Assembly (NCBI RefSeq): GCF_963678635.1
Contig: NC_087070.1
Coordinates: forward strand, 39,232,397-39,296,396
Origin: Symsagittifera roscoffensis
Lineage: Eukaryota > Xenacoelomorpha > Acoela > Convolutidae
Length of the DNA: 64,000 nt
Reading direction: 5' to 3'
Positions 46,126 to 56,104 of the stretch are shown piece after piece (position 1 is the stretch's first letter; every line of letters starts with the position of its first letter). Both the position numbers and the translations under genes were made by a program. The notes below the pieces were generated by a model. The model was not told where the DNA came from. It made no database searches and saw only the letters and a program-made list of their open reading frames with translations.

Positions 46126-46381
46126 TTTGACCTTTTTTTCAGTCAAAAAGACTGATTTTTACTTTTAAGTGAGCTCTAAAAATTCACCATTTTATAACGA
46201 CAACATAACAAAAACATGACTAAATCGAAACAGCAATTTGTAAGACCAAAAAATTTTTCATCGCCCTGTATAATACAGTTTCATAAAATAAAGCAAAACA
46301 GGAAAGGCATGCTTTAAAACTGCACATTTAAATTTTGAGAAACACAAACTGAACTCAATTCAAACCTTTGGCGTTTTAATC

Positions 46382-47190
46382 GGGGCAGTACAACAGTGCC
46401 GAAGTACAACAGTGCCGAAAATGAAAACTTTGTTCAACAGTGCCGAAAATGAAAACTTTGTTCAACAGTGCCGAAAATTTGAACAAAGTTCAACATATTA
46501 AGTGGTGAATTCCCATAGGTTCCAATATTCATGGGTTCCAAAATAAAAAATCAGTCGCATAAGTTCCAAAACTTAGCTTCTTGAATTCTGATTGGTTGCA
46601 ATTTGAGCCAACGAATTTATGGATTGATTGTTTACTGGTCAATCAGCATAAGCTCAAGCTGCAGAATAGTGACCGAGGCAGCCGCGCCAACGTGTTGCGA
46701 GCTTGCCACCAAAGGGTAGGACTCTATACGCAATTTAGAGCCGGTTATCGCCGCAATGCGGCGACGCGCGCATAGCGCGCCCACCGGCGACCTTAAACCG
46801 AGACTCGGCTAATTTAGTCTTTTGACCAATTGAAAAGATTTGGAACTTATGCGACTGCTATTTTACTTTGGAACCTATGGGACTGATTTTTCATTTTGGA
46901 ACCTATGAATACGCACCATATTAAGTGCGTCAATCAAAAATTAAACAGCGATCGTTTACAATCTTAAGTGGCACTTGAAGATTTTGGGAGAGAAAATATA
47001 AAATTTAGACGTTTTGGCGCCAAAATAATTGTTTAATTTGCTGTTGCAGACATTTTGGCGCCGAAATTGGATTTTTTTTTTTAATAATTAGCGTCAGTAA
47101 TTTCCCGCCCTTTAGAAAATGCGCGTAAGTTATTCTTAAATTTTCCCGCCTTTTTCGGCACTGTTGCACTTCGGCATTGTTGAACGCCCC
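46382..47190. mobile_element. MULE-like foldback MITE, 10-bp target duplication (outer element)
   Basis: The left end begins GGGGCAGTACAACAGTGCCG; the right end is the inverted near-copy, ending CATTGTTGAACGCCCC. Subterminal repeats of ACAGTGCCGAA lie in both arms. CGTTTTAATC flanks both sides perfectly (46372-46381 and 47191-47200), a 10-bp duplication typical of Mutator-like elements. Without the inner insertion the element is about 386 bp. It has no coding capacity, so it would need a transposase supplied in trans. Confidence 0.9.
46504..46917. mobile_element. Second MULE-like MITE nested in the first, 9-bp target duplication
   Basis: The left end begins GGTGAATTCCCATAGGTTCC; the right end is its inverted counterpart, ending GGAACCTATGAATACGCACC. 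Several TAGGTTCCAAA and GCATAAGTTCCAAA repeats lie in both arms. ATATTAAGT flanks it on both sides (46495-46503 and 46918-46926). The centre (about 46670-46800) is markedly GC-rich, unlike the surrounding DNA, and has a GCGACGCGCGCATAGCGCGC hairpin-like run. It inserted after the outer element. Confidence 0.9.
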
Positions 47191-47398
47191 CGTTTTAATC
47201 ATTTCTCGGAAATGTAAATGTATGAATGTACCATTCTAAAACCGAGCGCTATTTTGTATTATGCAACAAACTGATGGTAAAATATAACATGAATAATCAG
47301 GCTCCAAAGAGTTCTGCTGCTTTTTATTATTATTAATCACGCTTTTCGAGGTAAATAACTCAATTTGGTAAACAAGCAGAGCATTTCCAGCAAGCAAA

Positions 47399-48010
47399 AT
47401 AGTAGATTAGTAGAGTCACGGATATATCCTTTTTATTTCTGAGAAATAGAAAAATTTTTGTTAAAGGAATAGTTAAGTACTGCTTGGATTCCGTGCTAGG
47501 CAAATAAGGCGACCGGATATTAAGGCGACAAGACATCTAGACGACAAAAATGCCATCCCAAGAAGTTTTTACAATTAACGAACCACCTAAATACGACAAC
47601 TGTACCCGAGTTGCTTTCTCATTTAACAAGGAATGGTTGATGCGTGTTTAATTGTTAAAATTCCGTTTTGTATTATTTCTCAGAAAAATATTTCTCGTGT
47701 TAAAACAATCTTTTCTCGCTTTCAACTTCTCAGAAATGTACTTTTTCGTCTAAAAGTCCCATCAAAAACGGTTGTCGCCTTTACGACTGTCGCTTTATTT
47801 GCTGGTCACCCTTGGATTTGTATTTTTTAAATTGTGAGAAATATAATTGCAGCATACAATTTAATTTTAAAAAACTTCTGAGAAAAAAGGGCAAATTCTG
47901 CCGTATGAATAAGAATTTGCCGTATCTACTGCTCAATAAAATATTCTGCTCAATGAGACGATTACTTCTGCTCTTAGCGTGATAGTAGATTAGTAGAGTC
48001 ACGGATATAT
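47399..48010. repeat. 29-bp perfect direct repeats 583 bp apart
   Basis: A 29-bp block, beginning ATAGTAGATTAGTAGAGTCA and ending CGGATATAT, occurs at 47399-47427 and 47982-48010 without mismatch. Flanking bases differ. The pair encloses a small MITE. It is too long for a usual target duplication; it could be the ends of a larger element or two copies of a short repeat. Confidence 0.85.
47491..47810. mobile_element. 320-bp MITE with 8-bp target duplication
   Basis: CTTGGATT flanks both sides (47483-47490 and 47811-47818). The arms are imperfect inverted repeats around GGCAAATAAGGCGACC on the left and GGTCGCCTT/TGTCGCTTTATTTGC phrases on the right. No coding frame. An 8-bp duplication suggests hAT-like, but the outermost bases match poorly, so confidence is moderate. 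Confidence 0.6.
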
Positions 48011-48239
48011 GCATTTTTTTTATTTCGCACGCCAATTATGAGTCTCCAATAATTAGCAGTACCAGTCAATTTAAAAAAAAAGAAATTTAACAACTAACAT
48101 GCCTCAATTTATAGAGTGGACGCATTTTAGCTAGTATACGAAAAAGTTCATTAAAAACATCCGACCCTGCCCAGGTTCTTATTTTGTTGCGTGTCGCCTT
48201 CCTTACTTCTTTGCTACAGATCCATGATACCTTGAAGCT

Positions 48240-48517
48240 GGTGACCGACCTTTTACCAGATCGACCTTTAACCAGAAAAGTTATAACATGGACTTTTTTC
48301 CAGACTCGATAAACAAATTTGATTGACAGATGTATTGAAGCCGTTTAGTCTGGTTAAAGACAATGATTTCACGATTTCTCAACAAAGTTTTGTTTGTTCT
48401 GGTCACTTCCTTTTCAAATCTTCTACTAATTTTAACTTTTACTTATTGAGTTATTGCATTGCGGTCTGGTAAAAAGTCGGTCTGGTAAAAGGTCGGTCTG
48501 GTAAAAGACCTAGCCCC
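48240..48517. mobile_element. 278-bp MULE-like foldback MITE, 9-bp target duplication
   Basis: The left end reads GGTGACCGACCTTTTACCAG and the right end inverted is GGGGCTAGGTCTTTTACCAG, with the ACCGACCTTTTACCAG unit repeated in tandem, twice on the left and three times on the right. CTTGAAGCT flanks both sides (48231-48239 and 48518-48526). A degenerate copy of the terminal unit also lies near 52649-52684. No coding capacity. Confidence 0.85.
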
Positions 48518-48529
48518 CTTGAAGCTAAA

Positions 48530-49980
48530 GTTCTATTTGCGATATAATAGTCTAAGTTAAAATTCTTTGTATTGGCTGTACTTAATAGATGATTATTGAT
48601 CAAAAACGAACACATTTCTTCGCAACAATATTTGAGTCGCAACAATATTTGCGACCTAGGTTGAAAAAAAGAAAGTTCGCACTATTACACAAGCTTTGCT
48701 TGTGTAATCAATTAGCCCGTATAAATCATTATTTGTCAAAATTTCATCTGTTAGACCATTTCTGCTCTAAGACCATGTTCTCATTGACTGGCCACCAAAC
48801 AAAGGATCAGAGCTGAGACAATAGTTGGTATTGTGGTTATCTTTACCTAAGACGACAGAAAATTAAAACAATAAAAATTTAAACGGCAAAAATTTGTTGC
48901 AATATTTAAATCTGATTAGCTTAAAAAGACATCAAGCTTCATTTCGACAGAATTTTTCAACTCTGGTTAGAATTTTTAACTAGGAACAGTTCAAAGACAG
49001 TAGATATTTGAGATAACCCTATGACACACAAAAACCTTCACGATTGTCCGAAGATTACAATGATGCTTTTATTGCACAAATCGTCATAGATATTAAAAAA
49101 ATTGAAAAAGGGGTCTGCTTAATGACCTGTCTACTTACGCAGTTATCTGCCTACTGCTACGTAACCCGAGTCAAGTTAGTGTTTGAGTTCTCAGAAATGC
49201 ATACGGAAATTTGTAATTAGCATATTCAAATTCAAAGCCTAAGATGTTAACTTGATCCCAAAACTTTTCTAAAACTTTGAATGATTTGTGAAAAAAATCT
49301 TTAGAGCTGTTTTCTAAAAAAAGTCCAACTTTCGCGCATTTTTTCGCAACATAATCAATAAGCTTTCTGCAACTTTGTTGTTACATTTTTATGCATTTAT
49401 CAAAACTTTTCCTGCAGATGTAATGGTAATGATAATAATAAAGGTTCAGAACAAGGTTTTTCTTTTGCTTCGAATCCATTTTGAATCAATTTTCTGAGAC
49501 ATCCGAATCATTTTAACACAAATATAGGGCTTATCATAAAGGGTTCATAAAGAATTTGGAAACAAAAAACATTGCTTGTGCCTGAAAAATTGACTTGAAT
49601 TGATTCGGATAAAAATCAACTGTCTTCCGATAACCGCCCGAATCCCACTTGACAGGGCATATGTGTCCCAGAATTTTATGCCCCGGCAAAAACAATCCAA
49701 AAGGCAAAAAGTGTCCATGGCATTTGGTACCCAAGCAAAACTGTCACAAAACTGTCAAAAAATTGTTCGAACTATTGCCACACAAGTCGATGACCGGATT
49801 AAATTGATAAGCTCGCAATAGGAAGGATTAAATCGATAAGGCCTCGCTACTGAGCAATTAGACCAGAAATTACAATGGAAATCCTTATGACAAAAAAACG
49901 CAAAATCCTACTTCAAGATGCATACGCATATTTCAAACATTGAACTCTAACAGACACCTCAATTTCGTGGCAATGGGTTT
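48530..49980. other. Intergenic AT-rich sequence, nothing recognised
   Basis: No convincing gene or RNA. A 73-codon plus-strand frame at 49600-49821 has no family features and overlaps equally long frames on the other strand. Confidence 0.5.
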
Positions 49981-49985
49981 CTACC

Positions 49986-50860
49986 GGAATGCAATGGCCG
50001 TGTGCGCACTTTCCAAGAGACCGTCACTGTCATAAAAGATCAGTCATTTTCCGGAACCAGCCGATATTGAGAAAGGAAAATTCAGGACAGCTCTTAAAAC
50101 AAGAGCTGGTGTTGCAGATGAGCCACTACGTCAAACAATTCTTTCCGTCCGAAAAGACATCAACTGAGAGATTGCAGCAGTAATCCCGACCAACTAGAGG
50201 ACGACTAGGAGAATAAAACAGGAAAAACGGCACATAATGCAGGAACCAGTGTCCTTAACTGATTTTGAAATGCCAGAGTTGCTGAGAGTGACACACAGTG
50301 GCGAGCGTTTCTTTCATTTTGACTCTGGACCTAATGATTACAAGGGATTAATGGTTTTAACCACTCTTCCAAGACTCGAACTTCTCAGTGGCGCTGTTGA
50401 TTGGTTCTGAAATGGCACCACCATTTCTACGTCCACGCATCAGTCGAGGGAACTCTGATTCATATTGTGTATGCATTGCTTCCAGACGAAAAAGACGAAA
50501 CCTTTATTCGTCTTTGGAGCTGCTTCGATATAGAATTTCCTAAGCTAGCAAGCATTGATTTCAAAAAAGCGCTTATTTCGATATCCTGAGAAAACATTCC
50601 ACCCTATCTTCAACTACTTTGATGATAATTACATTGGTCGACTCTCAGCGGAAAATGGAACGCGTAAAAACCCCAGATTCGACGTTGAAAGCTGCAGTTG
50701 AAAGCTGCATCAACGTAAGATAACAGGGCGTCCCAGAACCAACAGTGCTGTTGACTGTTGGAATAGCAAATTCGTTAAGCTCGTGAACACCAAGCACCCA
50801 TCATTTCCTCAACTCATAGAAAATTCCAAGACAAGCAGAAAAACGCCGAAATCTTGTTCG
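49986..50860 (+). pseudogene. MULE transposase remnant (FLYWCH-type element)
   Basis: Plus-strand pieces in at least two frames. CNGRVRTFQ and a SHFPEPADIEKGKF segment (about 49990-50080) look like the end of a FLYWCH-type zinc-binding domain. Then LTDFEMPELL and GERFFHFDSGPNDYKGL (about 50255-50345). After a shift, FYVHASVEGTLIHIVYALLP and ASIDFKKALI (50401-50580) match the MULE transposase core. Then HPYFNYFDDNYIGRL (about 50597-50645) and TNSAVDCWNSKFVKLVNTKH (about 50739-50800) match the C-terminal MULE signature. A deletion joins the last two blocks, and stops interrupt it. This is a dead relative of the kind of enzyme that mobilises 9-10-bp-duplication MITEs. Confidence 0.8.
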
Positions 50861-51211
50861 GAAAAACGTAAGGCGGGCAAAGAGTGTCACGTTATAAAAA
50901 ACTTCTTTGTCAAACTTGACAAAATCTTCCCAAATTAGTTGTGGGCTAGGACCCAAAAAAAACTTTTCAGTTTCCTCAAAGGGTGCAGCAGCAACAACAA
51001 ACTATAAATCAATGTCAGTTTATTTTCAAAAGCTGATGATGCAAAGCAATAAACTTTTCCAAATTCAACTTTTTCTAGAAATTTCCAAACTAAGCTAAAC
51101 CCGTTTTGAAAGCAGTAAAATGATCATTGTAATCAAGCTTTTCCCATCCTCTTTCTTTTTGCCTCACTCGAGTCAACCCATTTTTATTTTACCAAATTTA
51201 CAAAAAAAAAT

Positions 51212-51283
51212 TTCTGACCCGATATTTGAACTTCAGACCTTTTGATTTTGAATCTAATGACTTCACCGCTCGGCCAAACGCGT
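51212..51283 (-). pseudogene. Degenerate tRNA-like sequence (Leu/Ser-like)
   Basis: On the minus strand an A box TGGCCGAGCGG is intact and the anticodon loop TTCAAAA lies between TTAGA and TCAAA. The B-box region AAGTTCAAATA is degenerate, and the acceptor and T stems do not pair. It may be a dead tRNA gene or the tRNA-derived head of a SINE. Confidence 0.45.
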
Positions 51284-51792
51284 TTTTAAAATTCAATCTG
51301 TTCTTGAAAGTTTCGTCTGCCTTTGACTGTTCTATGGCTAATTGGTACGCATAGAGTCCAATTATAGAACGATCAAACAAGCTCAAAAGAACAAAGCATT
51401 AAAGATCATTAGGTCAAATCAAAGAAACTAATTTCGCAAAACAATTTCGGGCAATTTTTTTCTGGTATATAATTATCTGGGACATAAATGTCAATGCACC
51501 GAATCCCATGACCATTTTAGTAAATCTCAGAAAAAATTGCTGGTGTTCCCGAATCGATACAACTCATTCAAGTTGTGTTTCTTCCTGTGTTTTCTGAAGA
51601 AAAAAAAAACATCTAAATTTTGCTCAAATTGATTTCAAAGGGCATGTTACTTAAATACCATCGTACTGAAAACTGTTGACAAAATTACTTCTTATATTAA
51701 AATTCATCATTAATTTCGTCTGCAAACGGCTTCACGAGCAGAACTTATGTATCATTTTAAATTAAGTTTAATCAATAATTAAAATTAGAAGT

Positions 51793-52450
51793 TTATTCCA
51801 GGTATACGCAAATACAGCTACTCGAAAAGACTATTGAACACAATATCCAAATATGGGATCAAAGGGAAAACTTTAAACTGGATCACAGCATTCTTAACGA
51901 AACAATCTGAACGGAACTATACCTTAAATGGCGGAAAACAACTAAGCAAAGTTGAATCAGAGAAAGATCTGGGAGTTATCGTTGATTCAAGACTACAATA
52001 CCGTGAGCACATCACCAAAAAGACGAAAGTGGCAAACAGTATAGTCGCGATAATCAGGAAAAGTTTCGTAAACCTGACCTCTGAAATTCTAACGACCCTG
52101 TACAAAGCCTTAGTAAGAATACATCTGGAATATGCAAATCAGGCATGGAATCCATACCTTAAAAAAACAAAATTACGATTGAAAATGTTCAGCGACGCGC
52201 AACGAAACTTATTCCAGGTATACACAAATACAGCTACTCGAAACGACTTCAGATTTCGAAACTACTAACACTCGAGTATAGACGCAAACGCGGTAGAATG
52301 ATTGAAGTCTTCAAAATTCTGAACGGTCTATACGATACAGCATCGACTGAAGGATTTTTTACAATCAACGAAAAAGACACAAGAAGAAACCCTTTCAAGA
52401 TTCTGACCAAGAAGACCAGGAAAAAAGACTTTTACAGGGAAACGATTTTT
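51793..52450 (+). mobile_element. CR1-like LINE 3' fragment, rearranged
   Basis: The frame 51834-52268 contains YGIKGKTLNWITAFLTKQ, then directly VESEKDLGVIVDSRLQYREH, LYKALVRIHLEYANQAWNP, and a coiled tail. The reading continues, with shifts, through RRKRGRMIEVFKILNGLYD (about 52275-52330). In CR1/L2-type elements these blocks are well separated, so a large internal part of RT is deleted. A 3' block (ATTCCAGGTATACGCAAATA..., 51796 on) is repeated at about 52212 and precedes the RT piece, showing rearrangement. No poly(A) or 3' repeat is evident. Confidence 0.75.
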
Positions 52451-52499
52451 TGTCTCAATTGAGGAGCTGAATCAGAGTACGACAACTATCTCGCCTAGA

Positions 52500-55400
52500 T
52501 TTTCTACTTTTCTAAGAAGAGCAATATAGTTTAGCGACCAATACTTCTTGCGCCGATAAACGCAGTAGAGTAAGCAATCGCAACTTACAAAGGCCGCATT
52601 CGAAATTAGCGTTTTGATTTGCTTCTTGTATTGCTGCTTAGTACAACATCGATCTGATAAAAGGTAAGACTGGTAATAGACCTATGATTGGCCTAATGGA
52701 ACTTCTCTTTTATTGTAGTAAAAAGTAGGACAGGTGGAAAATAAACAGAATTAAATTTTTTAAACAAATAAAAGATAATCTGTTTTTTCGATTTGAGCCG
52801 AAAACGTTAAAAAGTGGTTGATATTTGAAAAATTAATTTTTTATTCATTTTGCCGCCGGAAGATCATACTCGAGGTATTTTTTCGACCGAGCTTGAGGTA
52901 TGTTTCGAACGTACTCGACAGAATCTCGATGCCTCGACTTTGAAAAGGCAAATTTAAAGTAAGCACTTCGACTCGGGTAGTTTAACACTTAATTGTTTCA
53001 CAAAAATTTTTCGCATAAATTCTACACTAAAAGCAAAATTGAAAACTTATGATTGAGAACCAGTTTGATCCATGGCAAAACATTTTTATACTTATGTATG
53101 TGTTTTAAGCGTATATTATTTTTTATAGCTGAAAACAGCATTCTTCAAAAACCAACATAGAGACCACATTTTCGTGACCCCAAAAATTTCATGAACAATA
53201 AAAAAGCCATTTGCTTTGCAAGTAGAACAGAATGTTCTGACCAAATTCATTTTAAAAAACTCAATATTTTCATCAGATCAGAAAAGTGTATTTTTTGCAA
53301 TTTTTGTTGTCGAAAATTTGTTATTTATGATCTAGAAAGGGCGATAAAAATATTTGAAAACAGAACAAAGCTTGGCACCAGTAGTTAAAACAACGTTAAA
53401 TAAAGCGCTATACTACTAGTAAATGGAAGTTAGTTGAAGTCAACCTCATCAAGTTTCTTTAACTTAGTCAGAAAAACAAAAAGAAAAAATAAGACTAGTT
53501 TCTCTTAACACAGAGAAGTTTTCTTATTGTTTGAGAATTCAAATCAAGATTGATAGGGCTTGAAAAACGATACCACTCTTTGCCCCTACGAACTTTCCTT
53601 CAGGTAGTCAGCTTTAGTAAAAAAAATAAGAACGGATAAAAAAACGGATCTTACGCAATAATTTCTGCCCAAATTTTGAGGTGTCAAACAGGATTGAAAC
53701 TTTAATTGAATTGCTAAATTGTAAAGATTAAAGCAAGAAACTTAACATTTTCTCGTAAAGTTAATTTAGCGAAATTATTACATCATTTTACTGTTTTAGA
53801 TATTTTTGTGTTGGTTTTTGCGAAGAGTAGTGGAGTACTTGTGCCCGAGGTAATTTTTTTCAGACAGACGAAATTTGACTAACTATCAAAATCGACAGAT
53901 AATTTTTTTCCAACAAACGATACTTGACTTTTAACTACCAAAATTTAACGGGAGTGCGAATACAAAAACTCAATTTGCATTCTTTACTTTTTTGGGCGCT
54001 GAAAAGTGCCAAATGAACCAATATCATGCTTAGCAAATTCGAAGTTTCGCTCTTTAGTTATGCCATATTAACCAACAAAACCATTTAAAAGACATCATTA
54101 ATTTCTGTGCAGTTCAACTTTTTTAATTAAGACTTTTTTTATCCTACTTGTGAATTCTGAAAATAGCTTATTCTGACTTTCAAAACATAGAGGCGAAGCA
54201 GAGCTTCACACAACTTGCGATACGTCAAAAATAGAACGGCAGCTAGCCGAAAAAAGGACAAAAACAACTGATATGAAAGTAAAAAAAAATTTTAAAAAAA
54301 AGTTTTTTATTTGTCTCGAAGGTGCTTGATTTTGGAGAAAGATACTGACAAAAACAACTGCCAATGTCAAACAGGCCTTGAACAACAACTTTCATCAAAA
54401 GGTAACTGAGCAGACAACACTTGTAGACAAGAAAATGACCCAAAAATGCTATAAAAACTGTAAACTAATTTTTCCACACTTCACTTCAAGAGCATGAAGG
54501 CAATGAAAATAATTTGGCCCTTCAAAAAACAAATTATCAGGAAAATAAACATGTATTATCAGCAGAAACAATCTAAGCCAAAGAAAACAAAAGTGGAAAA
54601 AAACGAAAACACTCAGCGAAAAAACAAGAAAAAAGATAAGAGTTGTTCTGAAAGCAACAACCAAAATTCGAATGAAACGGTCATTTAAATTGCAGACATG
54701 CCAAAAAAAATCGGTTTCCGGGCATTCCATCAGAACATAAAGGCCAAATGATTCAACTAAAATTGTAAAACTAGTTTTTAACCCGGAAAAAGTTTATATT
54801 GCGATTTTATAACGCTTGCTAATAGCAAGCGTAAAAAGTAACCGAACAATGCAAGAGGTAGTGTTTTTCCAAATTTGACCAAATTTCCGTATCACTTTAT
54901 AACACCGACGTTAGGAGTTCAAAATTAAAAACCTTTTTTAAGTGCAAATTTTTCCGAAAATTTATCAAAATGCAAACAGAATGTTTCGACGGAATTAAAG
55001 AGAATGTTTCGACCATATTGAAAAAAAATTTCAAAATGGTCGTTTTTTTTCGTGCGTGGTGTGATGAAAGGATCTGATCAAAAGCACCGAGCAAAAAGCA
55101 TATTCGATAGCCATAGTAATATAGGCCTGTTGGACTACAGTTTTTGTCAAAAAATGGCTCGAGAAACAAAAAAGCAAAAATAAATTGTTATATTTTGTTC
55201 AATTAATTTTTTGCAATTTTCTTGTGTTTTGGAAGTTTTTGATCCGTAAGTTGGCGCTAAAAGACTTCGAAAACTAATTTTGCTGTTGTAAAATTAAGTT
55301 TTCAGTGTTTGGAAACAAATGTTTCTATTACAAGCCTGCGTGCTGATAATACATCTATTTATGTGTTTTTCGAAAGTACATAAAACATCAAAAACTTCAA

Positions 55401-56104
55401 ACCGGTTTTTCTCAACACTGACAAAGTTCTTTCAAAGTTTTCAAAAGTCGTTGAAATCGCGACACAAAAAGCTCGAAAATAAAATAACACTCGATCCATT
55501 CTGATGATTAATTGTGTTATTTGATTTTGCATGGAACACAAGAAAAAACTAATACACCCGAAGATTAAAGTTCCTCCCCATTTTCAATAGTCGGAACGAA
55601 AATTATAATTCAACCAAACTTCCTTAAACTAAAAATATAGGACAAGTCCAAGGGCACTTGAGCTTTCAACTGCTTTGCTCTGATATGAGCAGTGTTTTGC
55701 GGCCTAAAATAGGCTTGATTAGCAAATTGAAGTCTGCTTTTTACTTCATACTTGTTCACAAACTCAACAGATTATTACGGTTCTAGCATTATGTCACACC
55801 ATTACTGAAACAACATTATGTCACACCATTATGTCACACCATTACTGGTAATAAAAAACAACATATCAAATTCGAAATTTATCCCTATCAACTAGTGAAA
55901 ACGCCCCTCTGCGCGCAAAACTCTTGATGTGCTTCTGAACGAAATAGAGACGGATCACGTGTAAAAATAGTTCCCTAATAGAATGAATGCTTCAAATCAA
56001 AACGCGCTATTAAAACAAAAGATTTTAACAAAGCAAAACAAGTTACAATTTTCTGACATATTCAAATTTCGAATGAACTAAACAGCATTTACTCAACAAC
56101 GTTT
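52500..56104. other. Intergenic AT-rich sequence between the LINE fragment and MLH1
   Basis: No credible gene. Near 52649-52684 is a decayed copy of the 48240 MITE end. At 54189-54227 lies a short dispersed repeat. At about 55788-55848 the phrase CATTATGTCACACCATTA is repeated three times. The last 100 bases before 56105 should carry the MLH1 3' UTR; no strong AATAAA is seen on the minus strand close to the stop. Confidence 0.5.
54189..54227. repeat. 39-bp dispersed repeat (partner at 58590-58628)
   Basis: AGAGGCGAAGCAGAGCTTCA and the following CAACTTGCGATACGTCA recur at 58590 with three differences. The GAAGC(A/G)GAGCTTC core is self-complementary. The two copies lie 4.4 kb apart, one on each side of MLH1. 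Confidence 0.8.
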
